A stretch of DNA of 64,000 nucleotides from assembly GCF_003474435.1 (NCBI RefSeq), contig NZ_QRNF01000012.1, positions 1 to 64,000 on the forward strand, written 5' to 3'. This stretch comes from Ruminococcus sp. AF46-10NS (GTDB lineage: Bacteria > Bacillota > Clostridia > Lachnospirales > Lachnospiraceae). This document shows positions 18,241 through 26,854 of this stretch, in pieces. A model generated the notes under the pieces. The model had not been told where the DNA came from. It searched no databases and was given only the letters and a program-made list of their open reading frames with translations. Position 1 is the first letter of the stretch, and every line of letters starts with the position of its first letter. Position numbers and translations under genes: made by a program.

Positions 18241-19137
18241 TTATTCCACTACGTCAATCTTTTTACTTCTGTAAACTTCTTTCAACAGCTCCAGCTGTTT
18301 TTCATCAGGTGCTTCAAACATCTGCTGATTCACTCCGACATGTTTTGCTTTTTCAACTCCAAAATCATGATACGGCAAAAATTCCACACTCTTGATGTTT
18401 CTTCCAAGAGCTGCAAAAAAATCTGCTGTTGCAACAGCATTTTCTATCTCATCATTGATTCCTTTTATAATTGGAAGCCTGATCATGATCGGTCTGTAAT
18501 TCACCAGTTTTTTCAGATTCTCTTTGATCAGGGTATTTTCTGTTCCTGTATATTCTTTATGTTTTTCATTGTCAAACATCTTAAAATCTACAAGAAACAG
18601 ATCTGCACATTCTGTCATTCTGTGTATCACTTTCCAAGGAAAAGCAAGTGCTGTTTCAAAAGCAACTGAAATATGCTCTTTCTGAAGTCTGTTGCACAAA
18701 TCATATAGAATCTCTGCCTGCATCATTGGTTCTCCACCGGAAAAAGTAACACCACCTTCTGAAATTTCATAGAGTCTTCTGTCTCTGAGCAAAAGTTCCG
18801 ATAATTCTTCAGCAGAATAATAACTTCCTACGATTTCCAATGCTTCTGTGCAGCAAATTTCCACACACTTTCCACACACAGTACAAAGAGTTCTTTCATA
18901 AATATGCTGCCCGTTTTGTATCTGTTGTGCTCCTGAGGGACAGATTTCAATACACTGACCACAGCCAATACATTTATTTTCCGTATAACTCAGTATACTT
19001 TCCTTTTTCCATGTCTCCGGGTTGTGACACCATTTGCATCGCAAATTACATCCCTGTAAAAATACAGTTGTCCGTATTCCCGGTCCGTCATGCAGAGAAA
19101 AGTTCTGTATCTGACTTACCAGTAATTTTTGCTTCAT
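18241..19137 (-). CDS. Glycyl-radical enzyme activating protein (radical SAM)
   Basis: A 298-residue activase. The radical SAM cluster motif is C30-x3-C34-x2-C37 (GCNLRCKWCHNPE). Two ferredoxin-type 4Fe-4S motifs follow (CIGCGQCIEICP and CTVCGKCVEICC), which is typical of activases for dehydratase-like GREs rather than of the short PflA. GGVTFSGGEP supplies the SAM-binding GGE motif. It abstracts a hydrogen from the GRE glycine to make the radical, under anaerobic conditions. It is 8 bases downstream of its GRE, the usual pairing. Confidence 0.95.
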   Translation of the reverse strand: MKQKLLVSQIQNFSLHDGPGIRTTVFLQGCNLRCKWCHNPETWKKESILSYTENKCIGCGQCIEICPSGAQQIQNGQHIYERTLCTVCGKCVEICCTEALEIVGSYYSAEELSELLLRDRRLYEISEGGVTFSGGEPMMQAEILYDLCNRLQKEHISVAFETALAFPWKVIHRMTECADLFLVDFKMFDNEKHKEYTGTENTLIKENLKKLVNYRPIMIRLPIIKGINDEIENAVATADFFAALGRNIKSVEFLPYHDFGVEKAKHVGVNQQMFEAPDEKQLELLKEVYRSKKIDVVE

Positions 19138-19145
19138 TTTACCGC

Positions 19146-21383
19146 TTACCTCTGTGTACGCTGAATTACCTCATTCTGCATTTCCGCAGTCAATGTATGG
19201 AAATATGCACTGTATCCACACACTCTTACTACAATATTTTTATGTGTTTCCGGATTTTTCTGTGCCTCTAAAAGTGCATTCCTGCTGATAACATTAAAAT
19301 CCATAATGCTTCCGCCATTTTCACAGAAGGCCCGCATCACACTTGCAAACAATGACGGCTGCGGAGTTTTATACATCAGTGGAATGTCCATATAAATAAC
19401 TGCCCCACCCGGATATTTCGTGTAATCCATTGTTTTTATTGCATCAAGTAATGCTGCAATATTGATGTTTTCTGTACTTTCACTTGGGTTAACGCCTCGT
19501 GAGAGAGCACTTTCACTTTTTCGTCCATCGGCCGTTGCAATCGTTACATTTTTAAACCAGTTATAAGAATAAAAAGCAAATAATGACGGCTCAAATTTTC
19601 CGCCTCTGTAATTTGCCTGTCCTCCAAGACATTCAGCCAGATCATCCATAACCTTTTTTCCAAATTCTGTAGCATCTTTATCCTTGCAGAATTTTGGGAC
19701 TTTATGAAGCAAATATTGTCGAAGGATCTCATCATCTCTGAAGTCTTCTTTCATCGCTTTAAGCAGGTGACCAAATGTCGTAATCTTATCTTCATATACT
19801 GCCTTCTTTATCGCATATAACGAATCAATTACTGTCCCTGCACCCGCAGCAGCAAAATTATCTGTATTATAGACAGCACCGCCTTCTGAGACATCTTTTG
19901 CCGTCTCAGTACATGATGGCATAGTTGCAGAAAAGAACAACGACGGATTTATTATTTTCCACCATGAACCATATTCGTTATATTTTTTCACAAAGAAATT
20001 CAGTTCATTTCTATAATTTTCAATTACAATATGATAGAATTCTTCAAAATCGCTCGCATTCGCAGCTGGAATAAATTTAAATCCATCCCTTTTAAATACG
20101 TCATTCCAGTACTCTGGATATAAGGATCCATTTAACATCTGCACAAGATTAAGATAGGTATATGCTCTGCTGTTGACTTCATTAGAAAGACAGATTTCCT
20201 GGCAGCCACCTGCGACATAAAGTCGACAGTCTTCCAGACTTTTTCCCTGCTTCTGATTTGCTGGAATTATCACATCATCATTAAAGACAGACAGCACATT
20301 CAGACCCATTCCTGCCAATTCACCAACCTGCATCAGAAATTCATCCGGATGCTTTGCCGATATTCTCACCTGTAGTTTCGGATTTGCAAAATGATATTTT
20401 TTATAACTGTTTATGATCATCCTGCTTATGTCATTATAAACAATATTGCCATTTTTATCACATCCGCCTATAATAATATCTGCATTTGTGCCCCCTGGCA
20501 GGTCTGCTTCAAGATCCCATCTTGCATCTGTCATTGATACAAAACAGTCAACCAGTTCCTGCGCCTCATCCGGCGTTATTCGATTATTTTTCAAATCTCT
20601 TTCATAATAACTAATCAGGATTCTGTCCAAATGGCCAATCACAGCAAATCCAAGACCATCTAACGCATTGCACATCTCACGCGTAAACCAGATTGCACAC
20701 ATTGCTTCATAAAATGTTTCTGCCGGTTCAGATGGAATTCGGCGTGCCGTAACAGCAATCATTTTAAGTGCCTTTACATGTTCCTCATCGTGTTCTGTTT
20801 TCAGCATTTCCTCCGCTTTTTCTGCAAATCTTTCAGAAATTTTTTGCAGACTTCGGCATACATCGACCATACATTTTAAAAAATCCTGCTGATGATCTGT
20901 AAGATTTTTCTCTTCCAGACGCATCATTGCATGTCTGATTATTCCTGATAGACCATATTTCAACACAGTTTCACAATTTGCATAGTGATGCGCCGCATCC
21001 ATAAACTGTGGTCCGTTCATGACACCATATTTTCCGTAGTATCCACTCCATTCTCCATATTCATCTACAAAATCTGGGTATTGCTTCATTAGCCAACATC
21101 CAATGCCTGGCTGTGGCGGGAACGATGCCGTAACACTGTTCTGTTCTCTTCCTGTATCAATTTCTGCATAAAACGGACTGGATGGAAAAAGAATCACTTC
21201 AGCATCCCTGGCTGCAATTCTGTAGATCCATGTTTTTTTCTGAAAAGAGCTTGCCTTTGGATTTTCTTTCTGGAGGCGGTCCAGTTCTTCTTCCATTCTG
21301 GAAACATCGGTTGGATAATTAGAATATACCTCTTTGGTCTCTTTAAAATATTCTTCTTTATTGAATCGATAACCTGCCATCAT
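19146..21383 (-). CDS. Glycyl-radical enzyme of undefined subfamily (sugar-linked)
   Basis: A 745-residue GRE of the PFL/diol-dehydratase superfamily. The radical glycine is Gly723 in RVCGYSAYF; the active-site cysteine is Cys394 in AGGCQEICLS. Glu396, two after the cysteine, matches the Cys-x-Glu pair of C-O-cleaving dehydratases, but the motif is GCQE rather than the usual GCVE. By eye a His near 132 fits the glycerol-dehydratase substrate histidine, whereas the Asp 14 residues after the cysteine is Tyr408. It lacks the PFL double cysteine, so it is not pyruvate formate-lyase. Known relatives that act on sugars are YbiW and PflD, which open 1,5-anhydrohexitol 6-phosphates. The SD AGGAGG precedes ATG-ATG. 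Its neighbours imply a sugar-derived substrate. Confidence 0.93.
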   Translation of the reverse strand: MMAGYRFNKEEYFKETKEVYSNYPTDVSRMEEELDRLQKENPKASSFQKKTWIYRIAARDAEVILFPSSPFYAEIDTGREQNSVTASFPPQPGIGCWLMKQYPDFVDEYGEWSGYYGKYGVMNGPQFMDAAHHYANCETVLKYGLSGIIRHAMMRLEEKNLTDHQQDFLKCMVDVCRSLQKISERFAEKAEEMLKTEHDEEHVKALKMIAVTARRIPSEPAETFYEAMCAIWFTREMCNALDGLGFAVIGHLDRILISYYERDLKNNRITPDEAQELVDCFVSMTDARWDLEADLPGGTNADIIIGGCDKNGNIVYNDISRMIINSYKKYHFANPKLQVRISAKHPDEFLMQVGELAGMGLNVLSVFNDDVIIPANQKQGKSLEDCRLYVAGGCQEICLSNEVNSRAYTYLNLVQMLNGSLYPEYWNDVFKRDGFKFIPAANASDFEEFYHIVIENYRNELNFFVKKYNEYGSWWKIINPSLFFSATMPSCTETAKDVSEGGAVYNTDNFAAAGAGTVIDSLYAIKKAVYEDKITTFGHLLKAMKEDFRDDEILRQYLLHKVPKFCKDKDATEFGKKVMDDLAECLGGQANYRGGKFEPSLFAFYSYNWFKNVTIATADGRKSESALSRGVNPSESTENINIAALLDAIKTMDYTKYPGGAVIYMDIPLMYKTPQPSLFASVMRAFCENGGSIMDFNVISRNALLEAQKNPETHKNIVVRVCGYSAYFHTLTAEMQNEVIQRTQR

Positions 21384-21402
21384 GCGTTCCTCCTGAGTTG
21401 CC

Positions 21403-22428
21403 TTAAAAATTTAAAACTACCTTCAATGCAGTTCTGTCTTTTACTGCCTGAAATCCTTTTTCATAATCATCTATTGAAAATCTATGTGTCACAAATAAAT
21501 CGATGTCTATTTTCCCATCCATAATCGCATCACAAACCGGCTTATGTACTTCTGCTTCTACCTCAGGCACCGGCCACTGCACATACTGAATATTGAAATT
21601 CCTGAGTTCCGGTAATGGTACATTCAGATTTTCTCCGCTTTTTAAGCCATATACAGCAATTGTCCCTGTCTCTTTAATATAGTCCAGACACTGCGTGATT
21701 GTCTGATTTGATCCAATCGTATCTATACAGATATCGGACTTTCTGTCAAACAGATCAGAAGCTTTTTTCTTTTCTTCTTCGTCTTTGTTAAGAAATGTAC
21801 CTGCTGCTCCCAGTTTTTCTGCTGTTTCCAGCTTGTCTCTGTGATTTCCCAGGACATAAATCTCCTGAATTCCCATCAGTTTTGCACAGCTTAGAAAAGC
21901 AAGTGCAACCGGTCCGTCTCCGAGTATGACCATCTTCTTTTTATCTTCAACGCCGATTCTTTTTAATGCACTGTATGTTTCCTTTAAAGTTATCAGCATA
22001 GAAGCAGCTTCTGCCTGCATTCCTTCCGGGCACACCTGCTGTGTAATTCCAAGATTAATATCTTTTACATCGGCCTGGTCTGCCATGGCTGCTTTATAAT
22101 CTTTTACAATTCCATATTCAGCAAATCCGCCCCAAGCGCTGGAAAATTTCTCATTATCCGGTTGTCCTGCCCTGACTACAAGATCTCCCACTTTAAAAGA
22201 AGTAACTTTTTTGCCGATTTTAACAACTCTTCCTGCATCTTCGTGTCCTAAAACCGCCGGATATCTCGTTACTTCTCTGACTTTTCCTCCAATAACTCCC
22301 AGATCCGTTCCGTTACAGATCATACAGCATTCATTTTTTACCAGTGCTTCATACTCTCCGATCTCCGGAATCGGAAGCTTTTCTTCCAGGTACAGTTTAT
22401 TGTCTTCTGTTACCACTAAACCTTTCAT
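21403..22428 (-). CDS. Zinc-dependent medium-chain dehydrogenase of the sugar operon
   Basis: A 341-residue medium-chain dehydrogenase/reductase. Catalytic zinc ligands are the Cys in CMICNGTDLG (near 38) and His-Glu in LGHEDAG (near 63). The four-cysteine structural zinc lobe of typical alcohol dehydrogenases is absent. The nucleotide-binding glycines are GDGPVAL (near 172). It interconverts a sugar or polyol hydroxyl and a ketone, or reduces a small carbonyl product, with NAD(P)H. Its place directly upstream of the GRE suggests either making the keto-substrate or disposing of electrons by reducing the carbonyl fragment. Confidence 0.88.
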   Translation of the reverse strand: MKGLVVTEDNKLYLEEKLPIPEIGEYEALVKNECCMICNGTDLGVIGGKVREVTRYPAVLGHEDAGRVVKIGKKVTSFKVGDLVVRAGQPDNEKFSSAWGGFAEYGIVKDYKAAMADQADVKDINLGITQQVCPEGMQAEAASMLITLKETYSALKRIGVEDKKKMVILGDGPVALAFLSCAKLMGIQEIYVLGNHRDKLETAEKLGAAGTFLNKDEEEKKKASDLFDRKSDICIDTIGSNQTITQCLDYIKETGTIAVYGLKSGENLNVPLPELRNFNIQYVQWPVPEVEAEVHKPVCDAIMDGKIDIDLFVTHRFSIDDYEKGFQAVKDRTALKVVLNF

Positions 22429-22445
22429 AACTGATCTCCTTTTTA

Positions 22446-23324
22446 CTATTTAATGCCGGTTGCAGCTACAGACTGCATAAAATATTTCTGGAATGCAAAA
22501 AACAGAATCAGAACAGGAATCATTCCAATCACGATAACACCCATGATCAGATTCCATGTCGGCTGTTTGATTACAGATGCGCCACAGATTGAACTTATTC
22601 CCAATGTTACTGTCCATTTGCCTTCACTTCTGACGGATAACAACATCCAGATCAGATTATTCCACGCAGAAATAAATGTATAAATTCCTAATGTTGTCAT
22701 ACTTGATTTCGTATTTGGCAGTAAGATCTTCCAGAATATCTGGAAATGATTTGCTCCATCAATTTTTGCTGCTTCATCCAGTTGCTTCGGTATTCCCATA
22801 TAAAACTGGCGCATAAGAAATGTTCCAAACGGAATGGACCATGCTACCTGCGGAAGTATCATCCCCATATATGTATCCAGCATATTGAGATTTCTACACA
22901 GATTATAAGACGGAATCAGTCTTACAGTAATCGGAATCATCATCGTTGACAAATAAAGAATAAAAACAATATTTCTGCCTTTGAACTCAAGTCTGGTAAA
23001 TACATATGCAGCTAAACTACAGAGGAAAATAGTAAGTGCGGTCACTGCTATCGCAACAATAAATGAATTAAAAAAGCACTTGGGAAAATCCAGCAGCTGC
23101 CATGCTTTTGTAAAATTCTCCCATTGCGCTGCTTTCGGCAAAATTCTTCCAACACTTGTTGCAAGATCTGTATCCGATTTCAATGCAGTAGATAATATAT
23201 AAACAAATGGAAACAGCATGATTACTACAAATGCAGCTATAATTACCCAGATTAAGCTGTCTCCCAGAATTTTATTTCTTAATTTTCTGGTCATAATCTC
23301 TTCTCCCTTCTCAATCTTTGTCAC
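22446..23324 (-). CDS. ABC sugar transporter permease, MalG type
   Basis: A 292-residue inner-membrane permease with six predicted segments and the EAA loop that contacts the ATPase (EAAKIDGANHFQIFWKILLP). It overlaps the preceding permease gene by 14 bases. It belongs to the carbohydrate uptake transporter-1 family. No ATPase gene is in the operon, so a shared MsmK-type ATPase elsewhere is expected. The start may be the internal Met at residue 11 (MTRKLRNK). Confidence 0.95.
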   Translation of the reverse strand: MTKIEKGEEIMTRKLRNKILGDSLIWVIIAAFVVIMLFPFVYILSTALKSDTDLATSVGRILPKAAQWENFTKAWQLLDFPKCFFNSFIVAIAVTALTIFLCSLAAYVFTRLEFKGRNIVFILYLSTMMIPITVRLIPSYNLCRNLNMLDTYMGMILPQVAWSIPFGTFLMRQFYMGIPKQLDEAAKIDGANHFQIFWKILLPNTKSSMTTLGIYTFISAWNNLIWMLLSVRSEGKWTVTLGISSICGASVIKQPTWNLIMGVIVIGMIPVLILFFAFQKYFMQSVAATGIK

Positions 23325-24210
23325 TTGTCAACTTTAACTGTACAACCGAAATAATAATCGAAAGAATAAAGATAAATACTGCCATTGTACAGGAATATCC
23401 CATTTTCAAAGATGAGAAAGCAGTCTTATATAATGTCAGCCCAGTTAAATACGTACTTGTTCCAGGTCCACCATTTGTCATCGTATAAACAAGATCAAAT
23501 TCCTGGAAAGTACCGATTACACACATGAGAATAATATATGTAAGAACTGGTTTCAGCTGCGGCAATGTAATATAAACAAATTTATGCCATGCATTTGCAC
23601 CGTCCAGATCTGCCGCTTCAAAAAATTCCTGCGAAATTTCCAGACGTCCTGCAACAACCATAACCATGTAATATCCTGCCCATCTCCAGATTGTTACGAT
23701 TGCCATAGAACCCAGTGCAATCTTGCCATCTGTCAGCCAGCCAATTTTTTCGAATCCCAATACACTCAGGAAGTTATTGATAACACCATAATTCGTTCCC
23801 ATCAGATATCTCCATGCAACACCGGTTGCAACCAGAGAAAGTGCACATGGTAAAAAGAAACTGCCTCTGATAAATTTCGAAATAACTTCACTTTTATTAT
23901 TTGCAAACAACACAAGTTCACACATAATGATAGAAAAAATGACAATTGGCGGAACATTCATCAGGATATACTTGATCGTGTTGCCCAGACTTGTCCACCA
24001 GAGTTTATCTTTCAGCAGATTTTGATAATTCTCTAATCCTGTAAATATCTTACCTTTTAATGGATTCCAGTCATAAAATGACATGTGGATGGAATCTACC
24101 ATTGGCCAAAATACAAACAATCCCAGCAAAATCAGGGACGGCAACAGAAACAAAACAGCAATCCGCCAGTCTCCTTTTTTACGTTTTACTACTGTTTTTG
24201 CGTTACTCAC
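23311..24210 (-). CDS. ABC sugar transporter permease, MalF type
   Basis: A 299-residue permease with an N-terminal charged stretch (VKRKKGDWR), six membrane segments and the EAA motif (EAADLDGANAWHKFVYITLP). It pairs with the MalG-type permease downstream to form the membrane channel of a carbohydrate importer. It follows the binding-protein gene by 68 bp. SD GGAGG precedes the ATG. Confidence 0.95.
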   Translation of the reverse strand: MSNAKTVVKRKKGDWRIAVLFLLPSLILLGLFVFWPMVDSIHMSFYDWNPLKGKIFTGLENYQNLLKDKLWWTSLGNTIKYILMNVPPIVIFSIIMCELVLFANNKSEVISKFIRGSFFLPCALSLVATGVAWRYLMGTNYGVINNFLSVLGFEKIGWLTDGKIALGSMAIVTIWRWAGYYMVMVVAGRLEISQEFFEAADLDGANAWHKFVYITLPQLKPVLTYIILMCVIGTFQEFDLVYTMTNGGPGTSTYLTGLTLYKTAFSSLKMGYSCTMAVFIFILSIIISVVQLKLTSDKD

Positions 24211-24278
24211 ATGAATCCCTCCTAGTTAAATCCAAGGGATGATACAGAGTATTTTCCATATCATCCTTTTATTCTTAG

Positions 24279-25550
24279 TTACTGAGCAAGTAAACCATTT
24301 AACTGATCTGCCATGCTATCCAGCGTACTCTTGATATCAGCATCATTATGCCAGATTTCATCAAAATACTGTCCAATGATCGTCTGCTGGTCTGCAAATG
24401 TTTCTGTAAGGTCAATATATCCTGCATATTTCAGTCCTGTATTAAACAATTTCATATCATGGTTTTCGTCAAACATAGATACGGAAAGATCTGCCTGAGA
24501 CTTTCTTACTGCAATCTGTGGAGATGTATTATCTTCAAGATATAATGCAAGCCCCTCTTCGCTGGTCAGATATTTAATAAACTTTTCTGCTGCTTCCGGG
24601 TTTTCACAGCTGCTTGAAATGCCAATACCATTCAGGAAAAGTACTTCTGCCTGTGTACCATCATTTGCACGTGGCGCATTCATTGCTTTCCAGTTTACAT
24701 CGTCCTGAAGATATGTTGAATTCCAGAGAGCCACACGACACATAGCAATCTGACCCGCATTAAATTTTGTAATCAGTGCATCATAACCGTCTCCCAGTTT
24801 TTCTATTGCCGGCACATAACCTTCATCTACAAGACTCTTGACATATTCGAAAGCCGCAACGGTTTCATCTGAATTCCATCCACAGGTTTCATCATCATTC
24901 AAGTAGCTTCCACCAGCTTCTGTAATCCATGGATACATAGTATCGATTGCGGAAGACAGATCATTGATAATTGTCGGATATTCGATTCCAAGTTCATCTT
25001 TGTGTTCCATTAATGTTTTACATGCATCTGTAAACTCATCCCATGTAAATCCATCTTCCGGAACTTCAATTCCACACTTGTCAAACATATCGACGTTGTA
25101 AACCCATCCATAATTTCCTCCGTCCAATGGAAGTGAATACCAGTCACCATCATATGTACAATAGTTTTCTGCAGCATCCCAGAAATCATCAAATTTATAT
25201 TCTGTATCTGCTTTCAGTGCATCTACATCGAATTTCTGTAATGCCCCGGCATTTGCAAGAATCTGTGTAGTTCCTGTATTACAGTTGATAAGATCCGGAA
25301 GGTCACCCGCTGTAGCTTCTGTCAAAATTTTAGTTGCATAATCTGATACTTCTTCAAAATTAATTTCAATATCCGGATTTTCCTTTTCAAAAGCTTCGAC
25401 AACTTTCTGATATTTATCATAGCTGTCATAGCTCTGCCAGTTTAATGTAATTTTATCCCCGGAATCTCCCTTGGCAGCCATTACATCCACCCCACTACCA
25501 ACTGGTACCATACATGCTGTTAATGCAAGTGCAATTACCTTTTTCTTCAT
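24279..25550 (-). CDS. ABC sugar-binding lipoprotein, first gene of the sugar operon
   Basis: A 423-residue extracellular solute-binding protein (family 1). A signal peptide with lipobox LTAC (Cys about 14 from the chosen start) indicates a lipid-anchored protein. The start at 25550 is chosen because GGGAGA lies 6 bases before this ATG; an 11-residue upstream extension is possible but spoils the signal peptide. The body shows the usual family features (NCNTGTTQILANAGAL, LPLDGGNYGWVYN). It captures the glycoside for the two permeases. It is transcribed from the duplicated promoter region at 25617-25694. Confidence 0.95.
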   Translation of the reverse strand: MKKKVIALALTACMVPVGSGVDVMAAKGDSGDKITLNWQSYDSYDKYQKVVEAFEKENPDIEINFEEVSDYATKILTEATAGDLPDLINCNTGTTQILANAGALQKFDVDALKADTEYKFDDFWDAAENYCTYDGDWYSLPLDGGNYGWVYNVDMFDKCGIEVPEDGFTWDEFTDACKTLMEHKDELGIEYPTIINDLSSAIDTMYPWITEAGGSYLNDDETCGWNSDETVAAFEYVKSLVDEGYVPAIEKLGDGYDALITKFNAGQIAMCRVALWNSTYLQDDVNWKAMNAPRANDGTQAEVLFLNGIGISSSCENPEAAEKFIKYLTSEEGLALYLEDNTSPQIAVRKSQADLSVSMFDENHDMKLFNTGLKYAGYIDLTETFADQQTIIGQYFDEIWHNDADIKSTLDSMADQLNGLLAQ

Positions 25551-25586
25551 TTTGTTCTCCCTTCGTATTGTGACTTTTTCCATATG

Positions 25587-25599
25587 TCAACCGGTTTCA
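25587..25599. promoter_or_regulatory. Candidate LacI-type operator
   Basis: TCAACCGGTTTCA is an imperfect palindrome centred on CCGG, 17 bases downstream of the -10 box and 36 bases upstream of the binding-protein start. The position and form fit repression by the operon's own LacI regulator; CcpA binding is the alternative. Confidence 0.55.
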
Positions 25600-25616
25600 T
25601 ATTGTTTGTTTTTTTT

Positions 25617-25645
25617 AATATATCATTTAATTTTTATTTTGTAAA
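25617..25645 (-). promoter_or_regulatory. Promoter of the sugar operon
   Basis: On the minus strand TTTACA (25640-25645) and TATATT (25617-25622) are separated by 17 bases, directly upstream of the operator and the first gene. A second TTTACA (25689-25694) with CATAAT (25667-25672, 16-base gap) is created by the 49-bp duplication. Confidence 0.65.
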
Positions 25646-25724
25646 TATGCTTTTTTCATTTCATGCATTATGTATTTAATTTTTATTTTGTAAATATGCT
25701 TTTTTCATTTCATGCATTATGTAT
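25625..25724. repeat. 49-bp tandem duplication of the operon promoter
   Basis: Bases 25625-25673 repeat exactly at 25674-25722, with two further matching bases. Each unit carries a -35 box (TTTACA on the minus strand). No other function is visible in the stretch 25725-25780. Confidence 0.95.
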
Positions 25725-25779
25725 GGTTTTATCAAATTATTTTTGTATATTATTCACAATTTCGCGGTTTTTAAAGAAT

Positions 25780-25826
25780 ATAAAAAGCCCCTACAATGCC
25801 TTTCGACACCATAGGAGCTTTCTCAG
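25780..25826 (-). terminator. Terminator of the acetyltransferase gene, similar to the one at 12124-12191
   Basis: On the minus strand GAGAAAGCTCCTAT pairs with TGTAGGGGCTTTTT, giving a hairpin with T-run after the acetyltransferase gene. The core (CTACAATGCC, then ATAGGAGCTTTCTC) is shared in the same orientation with the terminator on the far side of the operon. Confidence 0.75.
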
Positions 25827-25896
25827 CAATTTCTCTTTATTCTATTTTTTACATTGATTGCCATTATGATTTTCCTTTTTATTTCGTAAGCTAAAA

Positions 25897-26424
25897 TCAG
25901 TTCAGAATACTATCCATCTCATGCCAGGCTTCTCCGCCCCACACAGAATCGCCGATCCCATGGTCTTTAAAGCCAAATTTCTTATACATCTCAACCTTAT
26001 CCGGGAGGCAGGTCAGGATCAGCTTCTTTCTTCCCCTGGCGCGCTCTCTTTCCTTATATTGTTCCATCAGTTTTCTTGCCAGCCCCTGGTGTTGGTACTC
26101 TGGGAGCACATCCAGCCCAAGAAGCATAATGTTTACGCCCTCCGGATCATGTAGATTCGCATCTGTAAAAAAGTCATCTGTCAGATGTTCTCTGTCTGTT
26201 GCAAGTCCGTTAAGAAAACCTGCAATCTTGCCTGTCTCCCGATCCACAACAACCAGAAAAAGATCCGATGCTTTTTTTATTCGTGACTCCATATGTTCAT
26301 AAGTACACGCTTCATTTGGCGGAAAACAGATGCTTTCAATCTCTGCAGCCTGTTCAATTTCATCCTTATGAATGTTTCTGAATTCATATTTTTCATGTAT
26401 TACTTTGCTGTTCTGTTTCATCAA
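25897..26424 (-). CDS. GNAT-family N-acetyltransferase
   Basis: A 175-residue GCN5-type acetyltransferase. Acetyl-CoA-binding motif A is LDVLPEYQHQGLARKLMEQY (near 110-130), with an N-terminal EIEQAAEIESICFP segment and a C-terminal GFKDHG element. The acceptor is unknown. It is monocistronic, upstream of and in the same direction as the sugar operon, but separated by a terminator. SD GAGAGGG precedes the ATG. Confidence 0.92.
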   Translation of the reverse strand: MMKQNSKVIHEKYEFRNIHKDEIEQAAEIESICFPPNEACTYEHMESRIKKASDLFLVVVDRETGKIAGFLNGLATDREHLTDDFFTDANLHDPEGVNIMLLGLDVLPEYQHQGLARKLMEQYKERERARGRKKLILTCLPDKVEMYKKFGFKDHGIGDSVWGGEAWHEMDSILN

Positions 26425-26515
26425 TCCCTCTCCTGCTCATGACAGGTCAATACTGTTATGCTGATCACCTGCTACTATTTTAATATCTGTTTTACATTGT
26501 AACATATTTTGTCCC

Positions 26516-26635
26516 TCACCACATGTAAATAATACCAGCCGACTGGATTACTTCCTGATTTACTTCTCTCAAAAGATCCACTATCTGTTTATCTGATAGT
26601 CCATTTAGTTCTATGTCTGAAGATTCTTCTTTCAT
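26516..26635 (-). CDS. Possible 39-residue acidic protein
   Basis: A short frame from ATG 26635 encodes 39 residues, rich in Glu and Asp (LSDKQIVDLLREVNQEVIQ), ending in a hydrophobic tail. It starts 12 bases after the preceding small gene and could be translationally coupled to it. It is not recognised. The SD is weak. Confidence 0.35.
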   Translation of the reverse strand: MKEESSDIELNGLSDKQIVDLLREVNQEVIQSAGIIYMW

Positions 26636-26646
26636 AGTTTCTTCAT

Positions 26647-26808
26647 CTAGTCAAGCATGTCCTTCATCTTATCATATGATCTCTGACGGTCTGCCAGCGC
26701 CTCCTCCAATGAAACATTCTGGTATACATCTTTGACCTGCTCTTTCGTCCAGATATCACCCATTTTACCTGTTTCTCTGATAAAGTTGTTTATTTCCTTA
26801 TCTTTCAT
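26647..26808 (-). CDS. Small protein of unknown function (53 residues)
   Basis: A 53-residue charged protein with a good SD (GGAGAAGG, about 6 bases before ATG 26808). It has helical content (TKEQVKDVYQNVSLEEALAD) and is not recognised. It lies directly after the Xre-type regulator gene in the same direction, 46 bases downstream, and may form an operon or antitoxin-like pair with it. No toxin-like partner was identified. Confidence 0.55.
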   Translation of the reverse strand: MKDKEINNFIRETGKMGDIWTKEQVKDVYQNVSLEEALADRQRSYDKMKDMLD

Positions 26809-26854
26809 GCTTTCCTTCTCCTTTACTTATTCTTTTTTATAAGTATAGTTCTTT

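Noticed and set aside
19146..21383. Assignment of the GRE as pyruvate formate-lyase
   Set aside because: PFL has two adjacent cysteines at the active site; this protein has Gly-Cys-Gln-Glu, and its activase has the extra ferredoxin clusters of dehydratase-type systems.
19146..21383. Assignment of the GRE as DHPS sulfolyase/dehydratase in a sulfoquinovose pathway
   Set aside because: The operon has a PfkB kinase and aldolase as in sulfoglycolysis, but the glycosidase is not GH31-like, there is no sulfonate transporter, and the active-site motif differs from the usual GCVE.
12196..25599. Bacterial microcompartment locus
   Set aside because: GREs often sit in such loci, but no shell proteins, phosphotransacylase or aldehyde dehydrogenase genes are present.
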